DNA of 23,007 nucleotides, from NCBI GenBank assembly GCA_903831635.1, contig CAIKYN010000211.1, forward strand, positions 1-23,007, written 5' to 3'. The first letter of the stretch is position 1. Every line of letters starts with the position of its first letter. Source of the stretch: an uncultured Spartobacteria bacterium. GTDB taxonomy: Bacteria; Verrucomicrobiota; Verrucomicrobiia; Chthoniobacterales; UBA6821. Positions 12,412 through 20,748 of this stretch are shown piece by piece. The translations under genes and the position numbers were made by a program. The notes beneath the pieces are model-generated. The model ran no database searches and was not told the origin of the DNA. It saw nothing but the letters and a program-made list of their open reading frames with translations.

Positions 12412-14842
12412 CTCACCCAACTTGCCAATCATGACCTCAAGCACTCAGGCGTTGTTCGATGCCACGATACAGACCGCATTAAAACGCATTCCCCCTCTCT
12501 GGCCATTGTCGAGGTTTGTTGCCGTGAATCCCTTTGTCGGGCTCTCGAGCATGAAATTTCAGGAGGCGTCATTAGTTCTTCATCAAGCGATGGGAACCTC
12601 GCTTACGATGCCTCCCTCGTTTTACCTGGAGCGGTATCGCTCGAGTCACATCACGATGGAGGACTTGGAAAAATCGATCCTTGAATCGCTTCCTGAAGTC
12701 GCTTCCCAGAAAGACTTCTTGGGAGCCCAGATAGCAGATCTCATCGCATCCTTGCAAAGAGCCTCTTGGAATCACCCCAATGTTTCTATCTTCCTCCTGC
12801 CAAGCGCCCTTCTTGACGCCGCCGAAGGAACCCGCTGGGGGCCATTTGCCTCGGATGAGATCTCCAAATGGTGCACTGCCTATTTTGATCAAGGGCAGGC
12901 TCTCTGGAGTTTTCCTTGGAAAGGAATGCCCCTCTTTACAGCCTGGAAAGAGGCTTCTTGCCTCGATTGTAATCCGGAAGTTTCCGGTATCACAGGTTGG
13001 AGGAATCTCGTGCGTGAACTTCCTGATGATCCCACCCAGGTGATTGAGCAAGCGGCACTCCAACTGAACATTGCGGTGGAACATGCAGCCCACACCTTTC
13101 ACAGGTTACTACTAGGTATCGGTGGCTGGGCAGGGCACCTGCAATTCTTGGCCCATGAAAAGCAGTTGAACGGAGAAAATGAGTCATCACTGGTGGATCT
13201 CTTGGCAATACGGATGGTTTATGAATTGGCTCTTCAGTCCGCTTTTGCTGAGAATCTGGCGTTGTTGCCACCTTCTCCCTCTCCATTAGAGAGAATGGCA
13301 ACTCTTCCGTCGGCACACCTGATCTGGCAACGTGCCCATGAATGCGCGATGCAGAGGAACCTCTTTGCCAGACTTGCATCGATCTCTGCCAGCAACAGCA
13401 ATGATCGTCCACCAGCTTTCCAAGCGATCTTCTGCATCGATGTGCGCTCCGAGATTTTCCGTCGCTCACTGGAAAAGGTGGCTCCCGAAGGGCAGACCAT
13501 AGGATTTGCGGGGTTCTTTGGATTTCCGATCGAGGTGGTTCCGCCAGGAGAAAGCAATGGAACCCCTCAGTGTCCCGTACTCCTAAAACCCGCAGCGCGT
13601 GTCTGCCAGCATTCATCCCATGAATCTCTTCGGCCTCTGGGCTTTCGCAAACGGGTCAAAAGCACTTGGAAGACTTTCAAGTCATCGGCTGTTTCTAGCT
13701 TTGTCTCTGTTGAGATTGCAGGCCTTGGGTATCTGCCGAGGATCATCAGGGATCTGCTCCATCGCCCAAATACCTCTTCGACATCGCACTGTGTCTCCTC
13801 TCTGGATATCACCAGTATCCCCGTTGCAAATCAGATTGCCATGGCAGCAGGTGCACTGCGTCATCTCGGCTTTTCTAAAGGAGGACTCTCAAGGATTGTT
13901 CTGATCTGCGGCCATGGTAGCAGTACGAAAAACAACCCTTATGGTTCCAGCCTGGATTGCGGAGCCTGTGGAGGACACTCCGGAGAAGCAAATGCACGGA
14001 CTGCGGCAGCCATCCTGAACAATCCTGCTGTGCGCTTGGGACTCGCGGAACAAGGTATCCTGATTCCCGAGGAAACATGGTTTCTTGGCGCCCTCCACAA
14101 CACGACGACGGATGAGGTGACACTCTTCGACAAGGAATCGGCCCCCCTCTCCCATCAGAAGGAAATCGAGAATCTTGAAGAGAAGCTCTTTCAAGCTGCT
14201 CTCCTTGCAAGGAAGCAACGCTCCACCCTTCTGGGACTTGATCCGTCATATCCCGATCTGAAAAAAGCTGTCAGGGATCGGAGTCAGGATTGGTCGCAAG
14301 TACGGCCTGAATGGGGACTTGCGGGTAACTACGCCTTCATCGCCGCACCGCGCGAGCGTACCAAGGGAATTGATCTGGAAGGGAGGGTTTTCCTGAATGA
14401 CTACTGCCATTCCGACGATCAGGATGAGGCTACTCTCGAACTACTCCTCTCGGCACCCGTTGTGGTGGCCAGTTGGATCAATCTCCAATACTTTGCCTCC
14501 ACGGTTGATAACCAGCGTTTCGGCAGCGGCGACAAGACCATTCACAATGTAGCAGGAATGCTCGGGGTCTATGAGGGTAACAGTGGAGATATTCGCACGG
14601 GGCTTCCCTTTCAATCTGTCCATGACGGGAAGGAATGGAGGCATGATCCCGTGCGACTCCATGTCTGTGTGCAAGCCCCTAAAGAGGCAATTGATCGGAT
14701 TCTCAAAAAACAACCCTCGGTAGCCGAACTGGTGTCCAATCAATGGATCCACCTCTTTGCCATGAGTGAGAACAACCGCGCTTTTGAGAAGTCTGATGGA
14801 TTGGGTGGATGGACCACGGAGTCTACGCCATTGAAATCTTAA
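12401..14842 (+). CDS. dabA: DabA: carbonic-anhydrase-like subunit of the DAB inorganic-carbon transporter (DUF2309/UPF0753)
   Basis: DabA is a peripheral cytoplasmic zinc protein that, with DabB, hydrates CO2 to bicarbonate one way and so accumulates inorganic carbon. I chose the ATG at 12401 (813 aa), which overlaps dabB by 11 bp. The frame runs back to a TTG at 12311 deep inside dabB, which is unlikely. The N-terminus has the family signature WPLSRFVAVNPFVGL. The beta-CA-like residues are all present: Cys345 and Asp347 in FCIDVRSE, His505 in CGHGSSTKNNPYGSSLDCG, and Cys520 in the same segment. The spacing matches Halothiobacillus DabA2 (C351, D353, H524, C539: 2 and 15 residues apart). A second Cys (523) follows in DCGACGG. 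No Shine-Dalgarno precedes the start. The gene ends 5 bp from the convergent can gene. Confidence 0.95.
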   Translation: MENNSPNLPIMTSSTQALFDATIQTALKRIPPLWPLSRFVAVNPFVGLSSMKFQEASLVLHQAMGTSLTMPPSFYLERYRSSHITMEDLEKSILESLPEVASQKDFLGAQIADLIASLQRASWNHPNVSIFLLPSALLDAAEGTRWGPFASDEISKWCTAYFDQGQALWSFPWKGMPLFTAWKEASCLDCNPEVSGITGWRNLVRELPDDPTQVIEQAALQLNIAVEHAAHTFHRLLLGIGGWAGHLQFLAHEKQLNGENESSLVDLLAIRMVYELALQSAFAENLALLPPSPSPLERMATLPSAHLIWQRAHECAMQRNLFARLASISASNSNDRPPAFQAIFCIDVRSEIFRRSLEKVAPEGQTIGFAGFFGFPIEVVPPGESNGTPQCPVLLKPAARVCQHSSHESLRPLGFRKRVKSTWKTFKSSAVSSFVSVEIAGLGYLPRIIRDLLHRPNTSSTSHCVSSLDITSIPVANQIAMAAGALRHLGFSKGGLSRIVLICGHGSSTKNNPYGSSLDCGACGGHSGEANARTAAAILNNPAVRLGLAEQGILIPEETWFLGALHNTTTDEVTLFDKESAPLSHQKEIENLEEKLFQAALLARKQRSTLLGLDPSYPDLKKAVRDRSQDWSQVRPEWGLAGNYAFIAAPRERTKGIDLEGRVFLNDYCHSDDQDEATLELLLSAPVVVASWINLQYFASTVDNQRFGSGDKTIHNVAGMLGVYEGNSGDIRTGLPFQSVHDGKEWRHDPVRLHVCVQAPKEAIDRILKKQPSVAELVSNQWIHLFAMSENNRAFEKSDGLGGWTTESTPLKS

Positions 14843-14847
14843 CCGTT

Positions 14848-15495
14848 TTACTCGGGCAATGCGTTGACTGCACGCTGATAAGCGTTCCGGGCCTCATCAA
14901 CAGAAGAGGCACTGGTGTGGAGATCACGCAGCAAGCCATCCTTCATTCCGTAGATCCATCCATGCACGGTGACGGGCTGATTGCGTTCCCAGGCATCGCG
15001 CATCACCGTCGTCTTACAGACATTTGCTACCTGCTCGATCACATTAAGTTCGCAAAGGTGATTGAGTCGGTGCGTTTCACTCTCCCAGTGTGAAAGTAAG
15101 TCCCGATGTTTCTGAAGCACGTCATCGACATGACGGAGCCAGTTGTCAGCCAATCCAAGTCTCTCTCCCCGGAGCGTAGCTTTGACACCACTACAACCGT
15201 AATGTCCACAAACGATGATGTGCTTTACCTTAAGCACATCAACGGCAAACTGCATCACCGAGAGGCTGTTGAAATCGGTATGGACCACCACATTCGCGAC
15301 ATTCCGGTGGACGAACAATTCACCAGGGGCAAGGCCCACGAGTTCCTCAGCGGGCACCCTGCTATCAGCACAACCGATCCAGAGATATTCGGGATGCTGC
15401 TGCACAGCGAGATCCTCAAAAAATTTCGGATCTCTTGTATTTAGATCTTCTGCCCATGCTTGATTGTTGGAAAAAAGATCGGCTAATGAAGACAT
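14848..15495 (-). CDS. can: Beta-carbonic anhydrase, type II (Can-like)
   Basis: This 215-residue cytoplasmic zinc enzyme interconverts CO2 and bicarbonate. The ATG at 15495 gives a length and start (MSSLADLFSNNQAWAEDL) matching E. coli Can. The frame extends 17 codons to a GTG at 15546, which would add an unrelated tail. The zinc ligands fall at the same numbers as in E. coli: Cys42 and Asp44 (WIGCADSRVPAEEL), His98 and Cys101 (CGHYGCSGV). Trp39, Arg64 and Tyr182 correspond to the non-catalytic bicarbonate pocket (W39, R64, Y181) of allosteric type II enzymes, so inhibition at low pH or low bicarbonate is expected. It is the last gene of the long ftsK-rimO-mla run, 59 bp after the nucleotidyltransferase stop, and is tail to tail with dabA. 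Confidence 0.95.
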   Translation of the reverse strand: MSSLADLFSNNQAWAEDLNTRDPKFFEDLAVQQHPEYLWIGCADSRVPAEELVGLAPGELFVHRNVANVVVHTDFNSLSVMQFAVDVLKVKHIIVCGHYGCSGVKATLRGERLGLADNWLRHVDDVLQKHRDLLSHWESETHRLNHLCELNVIEQVANVCKTTVMRDAWERNQPVTVHGWIYGMKDGLLRDLHTSASSVDEARNAYQRAVNALPE

Positions 15496-15554
15496 GACGG
15501 GATGAGATTGCACCCGCACGATGGATTCTTCACCAGAAAATTCCACAGTAAAAT

Positions 15555-16418
15555 CTATGATCTCAAAGAGGTAAGTGCCTCCACAACCAGAGGACGATCC
15601 TCGGGATAGGTAAGGCCGAACCAGGGATCCTGAGAGCGAAGAAGCTTAACAGTGACCTCCCCTGAAGTGATCAAAGTACTCACAGCGCCGGGCAGGTAGA
15701 ACTCTGCCTTGGGATCGTCCTCCCGATCCTCGAGAAACTCATCAAAAAGCCGTTCAAGATGACCAAAGACATCCGGAGTAAATCCCCAGAAGTTCATCGA
15801 GGTTGCCTCGGATCCGAGCAGTTTAAAGGGAGGGTTCCCTTCGGCAATAATTCCTTCACCAGTTCGTGAAATTGCCGTCCGTTCAGTGATCTCTGCGAGA
15901 TAACCCTCTTCATCAGCACGGCATATCCCCCTGGAAACGGATCCATAATCCGAGAGTGTCCGATCCAATTGATAACCGACCATCGCATAGTGACCCGTCT
16001 GAGCGGATTTCAAGAACGAGGCCAACTCCCTGAAACCCGACGGGCCGTAGTAGTCATCGGCGTTGATCACGGCAAAAGGTCCCCTCACCACAGTTCGGGC
16101 AACAAGAACAGCATGAGCGGTTCCCCACGGCTTCACGCGTCCGGGTGGAGCGACCCGTCCACCAGGCAACGGTTCCAAGTCCTGAAAGGCATACTCAATA
16201 AGTAGTTTCCCTTCGTAGCGGGAGCCGACCGTATCACGGAAGAGATCCAGCATTCCCCGCCTGATCACAAAAACGACCTTAGTGAAGCCTGCCTTGAGAG
16301 CATCGCTCACAGAGTAATCAAGAATGATCTCTCCCGAGGGACCGACAGGATCAAGCTGCTTGAGTCCTCCGTAACGGCTACCCATGCCCGCCGCCAGCAC
16401 TACGAGCGTCAGTTCCAT
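15555..16418 (-). CDS. Sugar-nucleotide-type nucleotidyltransferase
   Basis: This 287-residue cytoplasmic protein has a GT-A/NTP_transferase fold. The N-terminal LAAGMGSRYGGLKQLDPVGP (8-27) is the nucleotide-binding loop, GTAHAV (99-104) is the base/sugar contact region, and NADDYYG (119-125) carries the metal-binding Asp pair. SMNFWGFTPDVF (about 205-220) is typical of the family's C-terminal half. It resembles glucose-1-phosphate thymidylyl/uridylyl transferases but is a distinct, generally uncharacterised subfamily, so the sugar and nucleotide are not assignable. A role in activating a sugar for surface glycans is plausible. An AGGA lies 13 nt before the ATG. It sits 36 bp after mlaD in the same run. 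Confidence 0.82.
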   Translation of the reverse strand: MELTLVVLAAGMGSRYGGLKQLDPVGPSGEIILDYSVSDALKAGFTKVVFVIRRGMLDLFRDTVGSRYEGKLLIEYAFQDLEPLPGGRVAPPGRVKPWGTAHAVLVARTVVRGPFAVINADDYYGPSGFRELASFLKSAQTGHYAMVGYQLDRTLSDYGSVSRGICRADEEGYLAEITERTAISRTGEGIIAEGNPPFKLLGSEATSMNFWGFTPDVFGHLERLFDEFLEDREDDPKAEFYLPGAVSTLITSGEVTVKLLRSQDPWFGLTYPEDRPLVVEALTSLRS

Positions 16419-16454
16419 AAAAAGGTGTCGTTTCCTGAATTAAGGTTGCTTCGT

Positions 16455-17243
16455 TTAAGGCTGCTTCTTTAGAGGGCCCACCGTGGCGGCGCTGTCCTTA
16501 TAAAAGATGATCCCATGCTGACGAAGATTCGCCACAAAGGCCTTCAGGTCACCAGTGGCACCCTGAACGGAATCCATGGCGCTGTTTCCCTTCTTAAGAA
16601 AGACATTCGCCTGTTCCATGACTCCCTTAAGCTCACCAGAGGAGGCAGCCATGGCGTCACTAGTGGTGCGGAAGTTTGCTAGCGTAAGTTGGAGATTCTG
16701 CACTCCCTGCTTGTTAAAGACATCATCATGGAGTGACTTGCTCACGGCATCGATATTGTCGAGAGCGGTACTGAGTTTCGGAAGGATCTCGTCATGGAGT
16801 TGGCGCTGGAGTTCCGAAATACTTGATTCACTCTGTCCGTTCTTAACAACAGTTCCGGGAGCGATCGGCTTGGGATTGAGATTGTGGTCATCCATCGTCA
16901 CGGTCACAAATCGATCCCCGAGAAGCCCCGAACTCCCAATCGAGAAAATGCTACCCTCCGGGATCTGAACTGTCTCCTCGATCTTCAGCGGGACCGCAAC
17001 ACCACGCATATTGGGAAGCACAGTAGGGGCCGTGGCCACCTCACCGATCTTTGCACCTGCCAGCATCACGTCGGCACCCTTTACGAGCCCACTCGCATTC
17101 CGATACTCGACGGTAAGCGTGTAATATTTCTTAACACTCTCTCCGAATCGGCCGAAGTAAATGACAAGTGATCCGATGCAGATAAAACCGAGGAGTACGA
17201 AAAAACCGGCCCGGAGCTGAGTGGAGATGTTGTTGGTATCCAT
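16455..17243 (-). CDS. mlaD: MlaD-like MCE-domain substrate-binding protein of a lipid ABC transporter
   Basis: This 262-residue inner-membrane-anchored periplasmic protein has one TM helix (about 14-31). An MCE domain follows (about 40-118: YYTLTVEYRNASGLVKGADV, GAKIGEV, then GSSGLLGDRFVTV). A helical C-terminal extension (about 140-245) is predicted to be coiled and may form the tunnel or needle of the MCE hexamer. It works with the MlaE permease and MlaF ATPase encoded just upstream (20-bp gap to mlaF). No MlaA, MlaB or MlaC gene is seen here, so the partners may lie elsewhere and the transport direction is not given by sequence. The C-terminus is longer than E. coli MlaD (183 aa). Confidence 0.9.
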   Translation of the reverse strand: MDTNNISTQLRAGFFVLLGFICIGSLVIYFGRFGESVKKYYTLTVEYRNASGLVKGADVMLAGAKIGEVATAPTVLPNMRGVAVPLKIEETVQIPEGSIFSIGSSGLLGDRFVTVTMDDHNLNPKPIAPGTVVKNGQSESSISELQRQLHDEILPKLSTALDNIDAVSKSLHDDVFNKQGVQNLQLTLANFRTTSDAMAASSGELKGVMEQANVFLKKGNSAMDSVQGATGDLKAFVANLRQHGIIFYKDSAATVGPLKKQP

Positions 17244-17263
17244 GATGGAAGATCGGAAGAGTG

Positions 17264-18025
17264 TCAGTCGATTTCGTGGGAGCGTCCCTCAATGAAATCC
17301 GTAATCACGGGATCAGTCGAGGCGTGAAGCTGAGCCAGGGAACCGTCGAAATGAATACGTCCCTCGCGTAATAGGGCAACCCTGTCGGCAATATGGTCTG
17401 TACTGATCATGTCGTGGGTCACGACGATCGACGTCACCTTGAGCTGGGTCTGGAGACGACGGATGAGCTTGTTGATTGTATCCGAAACAATGGGATCGAG
17501 TCCGGCTGTCGGCTCATCATAGAGAATACAGGCCGGTTCGGTGATGATGGCACGCGCTAACGCGGCACGTTTTCTCATTCCTCCACTGAGGTTGGAGGGC
17601 ATCTTATTATCCTGCCCCTTGAGTGAGACGAGTTCGAGGGATCGGTCGACCTTCTCCCGAATAACCTTCTCATCTCTCGCTCCTCGTTCGCGCAGAGGAA
17701 AGGCCACATTGTCGAAAACCGTCATTGAGTCAAAGAGAGCCCCATCCTGAAAGAGCATCCCGACCTTACGGCGGACCGGCTCAAGCTGGCGCTCATCCAG
17801 GTGGGCGATCTCCTCCCCATCGACCTTGATGGATCCTGAGAGGGGGCGTATTAGTCCGATGAGATGCCTGAGAAAAACACTCTTTCCTCCGCCGCTCTGC
17901 CCGAGAAGCACCGTGGTCTCGCCCCGAGGTATATCGAGGTTTACCCCACGCAGAATTTCCTGGCCTCCGAATGTCTGGCGGAGGTCGCGCACCTCGATCA
18001 GGTTTTTTCCGGCGGCACCAGACAT
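17264..18025 (-). CDS. mlaF: MlaF-like ABC transporter ATPase
   Basis: This 253-residue cytoplasmic ATPase powers the MCE lipid transporter. It has Walker A GQSGGGKS (42-49), Q-loop LFQDGALFDSMTV (Q93), signature LSGGMRKRAALARA (146-159), Walker B ACILYDEPTAGLD with Glu171, and the switch His204 (VVTHD). GALFDSMTVFDNVAFPLRE is typical of MlaF (Ttg2A) rather than other ABC families. Its ATG shares one base with the mlaE stop (TGATG), so the two are translationally coupled. It has one of the few clear Shine-Dalgarno sites in the window. Confidence 0.94.
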   Translation of the reverse strand: MSGAAGKNLIEVRDLRQTFGGQEILRGVNLDIPRGETTVLLGQSGGGKSVFLRHLIGLIRPLSGSIKVDGEEIAHLDERQLEPVRRKVGMLFQDGALFDSMTVFDNVAFPLRERGARDEKVIREKVDRSLELVSLKGQDNKMPSNLSGGMRKRAALARAIITEPACILYDEPTAGLDPIVSDTINKLIRRLQTQLKVTSIVVTHDMISTDHIADRVALLREGRIHFDGSLAQLHASTDPVITDFIEGRSHEID

Positions 18026-18816
18026 CAGAATTTACCTCCGGCAGGAAAGATGATGTTCAGTCCCATTGTCAGGAAGAAATTGATCATCAGAATGGTCAGG
18101 GAACTGATCACCACGGCCTCGGTGGTGGAGCGACCGACACCCACGGCACCATTGCTTGTCGTCAGTCCCTGCTGGCATCCTACAAAGACGACGATCAGGG
18201 CAAAGACGAATCCTTTGGTCAGCGCCATCACCATGTCCTTGCTGTGTGTGTAGAACCACATGTGCTGAAGGAAGAAAACGCTATTCACATTCAGGATCCG
18301 GGTGGCCACGTAGTAGCTGGCAGTGAGGGCGAAGAAAATGCATTCCCCCACAAGAAGGGGCATAGAAATCATCATTGCGACGGCACGGGGCACAACGAGA
18401 TAATCAATCGGATTCACCGCGAGTGCACGGAGTGCATCAATCTGCTCGGTAACCTTCATCGTCCCGATCTCGGCACAGATGGCGGCACCGACACGACCTG
18501 CGACCATGAGACCGGTAAGGACCGGTCCGAGTTCTCGGCAGAGTGCAATGGAAACCACGGGTCCGACGGCAGAACTCATGTTGAGGGCATTGAACTGGAA
18601 GAAGATCTGTGCTGTAAACACGGCCCCGGTGAAGATCCCCGTGATAATGACAACTGCTTGGGAACCAAAACCGATTTCAACGATCTGGTTCAGAACCAAG
18701 CGCCAACGAATTCTCCCCAAAAAGATCGATGAGAAAGTCTCTCCGGCAAGGAAAGATACCTGTCCAAGATAGAGACAGAATGCCCGTGTCAGCGGAAAGG
18801 AATACGGGAATTTCAT
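18025..18816 (-). CDS. mlaE: MlaE-like ABC transporter permease
   Basis: This 263-residue permease has an amphipathic N-terminal helix followed by about five TM helices. Family hallmarks are FTGAVFTAQIFFQF, ALCRELGPVLTGLMVAGRVGAAICAEIGTMKVTEQIDAL (the EQIDAL coupling helix that contacts the ATPase), and the C-terminal GLTTSNGAVGVGRSTTEAVV. It acts in the inner membrane with MlaF and MlaD to move phospholipid between the membranes. It begins 24 bp after the rimO stop and ends on TGATG with mlaF. Confidence 0.94.
   Translation of the reverse strand: MKFPYSFPLTRAFCLYLGQVSFLAGETFSSIFLGRIRWRLVLNQIVEIGFGSQAVVIITGIFTGAVFTAQIFFQFNALNMSSAVGPVVSIALCRELGPVLTGLMVAGRVGAAICAEIGTMKVTEQIDALRALAVNPIDYLVVPRAVAMMISMPLLVGECIFFALTASYYVATRILNVNSVFFLQHMWFYTHSKDMVMALTKGFVFALIVVFVGCQQGLTTSNGAVGVGRSTTEAVVISSLTILMINFFLTMGLNIIFPAGGKF
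18035..18039 (-). promoter_or_regulatory. Shine-Dalgarno site of mlaF
   Basis: GGAGG on the minus strand ends 9 nt before the mlaF ATG, within the last codons of mlaE. It fixes the mlaF start and supports coupled translation. Most other genes in the window lack such a site. Confidence 0.75.
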
Positions 18817-18840
18817 CTACGTCAGGAAATGACTCTATTA

Positions 18841-20232
18841 TCAGTCCAGAAGTTCCGCCTCCAGGTCATAGCCACGGGTGCCAATGATCCTGACCTTGTG
18901 AAACTCACCTGCCTTCACGGGGCTTATGAAATGGACACGGCAATCGACATCAGGGGCATCACCCTCGGTACGTCCAAACTGGGCGGTGTCGGCGAGGACA
19001 GTCATCTCCTTCCCTACCTGCTCGAGCGCTAGTTCTGCTGCGATCTCCTGCTGGACCAGCATTGCTTCCCGATGACGGCGCTTCTTGGTGCCACCATGGA
19101 TCTGCCCTGGAAGCTTCGCCGCGCGAGACTCCTCTTCTTTGGAATAATTAAAGACCCCAAGACGCTCGAAACGGCGATCCCTCATAAAATCAAGAAGGCT
19201 CTCAAAATGCTCCTCGGTCTCCCCGGGGAATCCGACGATAAAAGTCGTTCTGATGGTTAGTCCCGGAATCCCGGCACGCATCCGGTCGATCAGTCGTTCG
19301 ATGTGCCCTCGATCGGTTTCGCGTCGCATCGAATCGAGCATGACATCATGGATATGCTGGAGCGGCATATCGACATAGCGGGCCACCTTGGGGTTGCGGG
19401 CAATCGCGGAGATCATGTCGTCGCTCCAGTGGGCGGGGTGAGTGTAGAGCAGTCGAATCCAGAACTCCCCTGGGATCTGCGCCAGAGCATCAAGCAGGGC
19501 AGGGAGACCAGGTCCCCTCGCCTCGTCAACAGGTTGACGTGGGCCGGCCTTCTCCTCCCAGAGATCCATTCCATAGTAGGTGGTATCTTGACTGATCAGA
19601 TTGATCTCTTTCACGCCGGAAGCAACGAGTCCTTCGACTTCCTTCACCACCGATTCGATCGTGCGACTGCGGTGTCGCCCGCGCATCCGGGGAATCACGC
19701 AGAAAGAGCAGGGATGATTACATCCCTCAGCGATCTTTACATATGCCGTGTGGGAGGCGGTGAGACGGACACGGGGCGTGTCGTAGTCAGGAATGTAAGC
19801 GGCACGACGTGAAACCTCGACAATGGTTCCCTGCTCTTCCCTCTCCTCATCAAGAAGCCGGTCGAAGAACGAGCCCGCACTCTTGATTTCGTCCAGCCCG
19901 AGGAAAGCGTCGACTTCGGGGAGTTGAGTGGCGAGATCCGTGGAATAGCGCTGGGAGAGACACCCACCCACCACAAGTTTCTGCCCCGATTTCGCGCCAT
20001 GGAGTCGACGGCGGTGAGCCTCGAGGATGGCATTAATGCTCTCCTCCTTAGCCGGATCGATGAAACCGCACGTGTTGACGAGGACAACATCGGCATCGTC
20101 GGTTTCCGTGGTAAGTTCGTAACCATGACGCTTGGCATCCCCAAGCAGAATTTCGGCATCGACCAGATTCTTGGCACAGCCAAGGCTGATCAGGCCGATC
20201 TTACGGGGTTCAGGAATCTTGGTTGTGCTCAT
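18841..20232 (-). CDS. rimO: Ribosomal protein S12 methylthiotransferase RimO
   Basis: This 463-residue radical-SAM methylthiotransferase adds a methylthio group to an Asp of ribosomal protein S12. The N-terminal UPF0004 domain has cluster cysteines Cys19 (LGCAKNLVDAE), Cys55 (NTCGFIDPAKEESI) and Cys91 (GGCLSQRY). The radical-SAM domain has Cys171, Cys175 and Cys178 (AEGCNHPCSFCVIPRMRGRHRSR region). YVDMPLQHIHDVML, TTFIVGFPGETEEHFE and a C-terminal TRAM domain follow. SLGCAKNLVDAE and the PRMRG text favour RimO over MiaB. The start lies 10 bp after the stop of the HTH gene. Its neighbours (ftsK, mlaE) are functionally unrelated, so the shared transcript is probably a housekeeping run. Confidence 0.95.
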   Translation of the reverse strand: MSTTKIPEPRKIGLISLGCAKNLVDAEILLGDAKRHGYELTTETDDADVVLVNTCGFIDPAKEESINAILEAHRRRLHGAKSGQKLVVGGCLSQRYSTDLATQLPEVDAFLGLDEIKSAGSFFDRLLDEEREEQGTIVEVSRRAAYIPDYDTPRVRLTASHTAYVKIAEGCNHPCSFCVIPRMRGRHRSRTIESVVKEVEGLVASGVKEINLISQDTTYYGMDLWEEKAGPRQPVDEARGPGLPALLDALAQIPGEFWIRLLYTHPAHWSDDMISAIARNPKVARYVDMPLQHIHDVMLDSMRRETDRGHIERLIDRMRAGIPGLTIRTTFIVGFPGETEEHFESLLDFMRDRRFERLGVFNYSKEEESRAAKLPGQIHGGTKKRRHREAMLVQQEIAAELALEQVGKEMTVLADTAQFGRTEGDAPDVDCRVHFISPVKAGEFHKVRIIGTRGYDLEAELLD

Positions 20233-20242
20233 CGGTTGGAAA

Positions 20243-20722
20243 TTATCGATTGGAAAAAGAAGAAAGGCTGGAATTACTGGTGATCCATGGAATGGATCGT
20301 ACCCGCGAAAGCTGTCGCATCATGCCCCAGGTACTCAAGAACGTCGTTATGAGAAGTAGATAAACAGCAGCACGACCCAAGGGTGCAAGAGGAGCCAGCA
20401 ATTCAAGGCTCAACCGAAACGGGGGCTTCAGCGGACGTGAGTAGTTCGAGAGATACTGCCGGTTTTTCGGCGCCAGCTCCGGCATCGGTGGAAGCGCATC
20501 CTTGATCTCCACGGGATCCAATCCAAGGGCGCGCGCGTAGGTCACGGCATGGATTCGAAAAACCTCCGGGTGCGTGGATTTTCCCTCCTCCATCAATCCA
20601 ATCTCTTGCTCGGAAAGCTTTGAGACCCGTGCGGCCTCGCTACGACTCCAACCGACTACCTCCCTCGCCTCGCGGAGAAGTGGACCAAGTGGCCGGGATG
20701 ATGATGTCGGATGAAAAAACAT
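20243..20722 (-). CDS. Small HTH plus single-TM protein, truncated RodZ-like
   Basis: This 159-residue protein has an N-terminal HTH of the Xre/HTH_25 type (about 11-72: PLGPLLREAREVVGWSRSEA, then VSKLSEQEIGLMEEGK and TYARALGLDPVEI). A Pro-rich linker and one likely TM helix (about 114-133, PLGRAAVYLLLITTFLSTWG) follow, then only about 25 short, Ser-rich residues. This is the cytoplasm-HTH/TM layout of RodZ without the periplasmic DUF4115 domain. RodZ binds MreB and helps cell shape, and a link to division fits its place 26 bp after ftsK. Equally it could be a membrane-tethered regulator. No Shine-Dalgarno is evident. Confidence 0.7.
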   Translation of the reverse strand: MFFHPTSSSRPLGPLLREAREVVGWSRSEAARVSKLSEQEIGLMEEGKSTHPEVFRIHAVTYARALGLDPVEIKDALPPMPELAPKNRQYLSNYSRPLKPPFRLSLELLAPLAPLGRAAVYLLLITTFLSTWGMMRQLSRVRSIPWITSNSSLSSFSNR

Positions 20723-20748
20723 AGGTAACGTAAGGCGGCAGCAAGGAC

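Noticed and set aside
12990..13616. Minus-strand frame of about 200 codons within dabA
   Set aside because: It lies wholly antisense to a conserved gene with complete active-site motifs and has no recognisable protein features.
15496..15546. N-terminal extension of the carbonic anhydrase from a GTG start
   Set aside because: The ATG at 15495 puts all zinc ligands at the E. coli Can numbering; the extra 17 residues match nothing in the family.
17971..18732. Long plus-strand frame of about 250 codons opposite mlaE
   Set aside because: It is rich in His, Asp, Gly and Thr with no domain or hydrophobic pattern, as expected from the complement of a well-supported permease gene.
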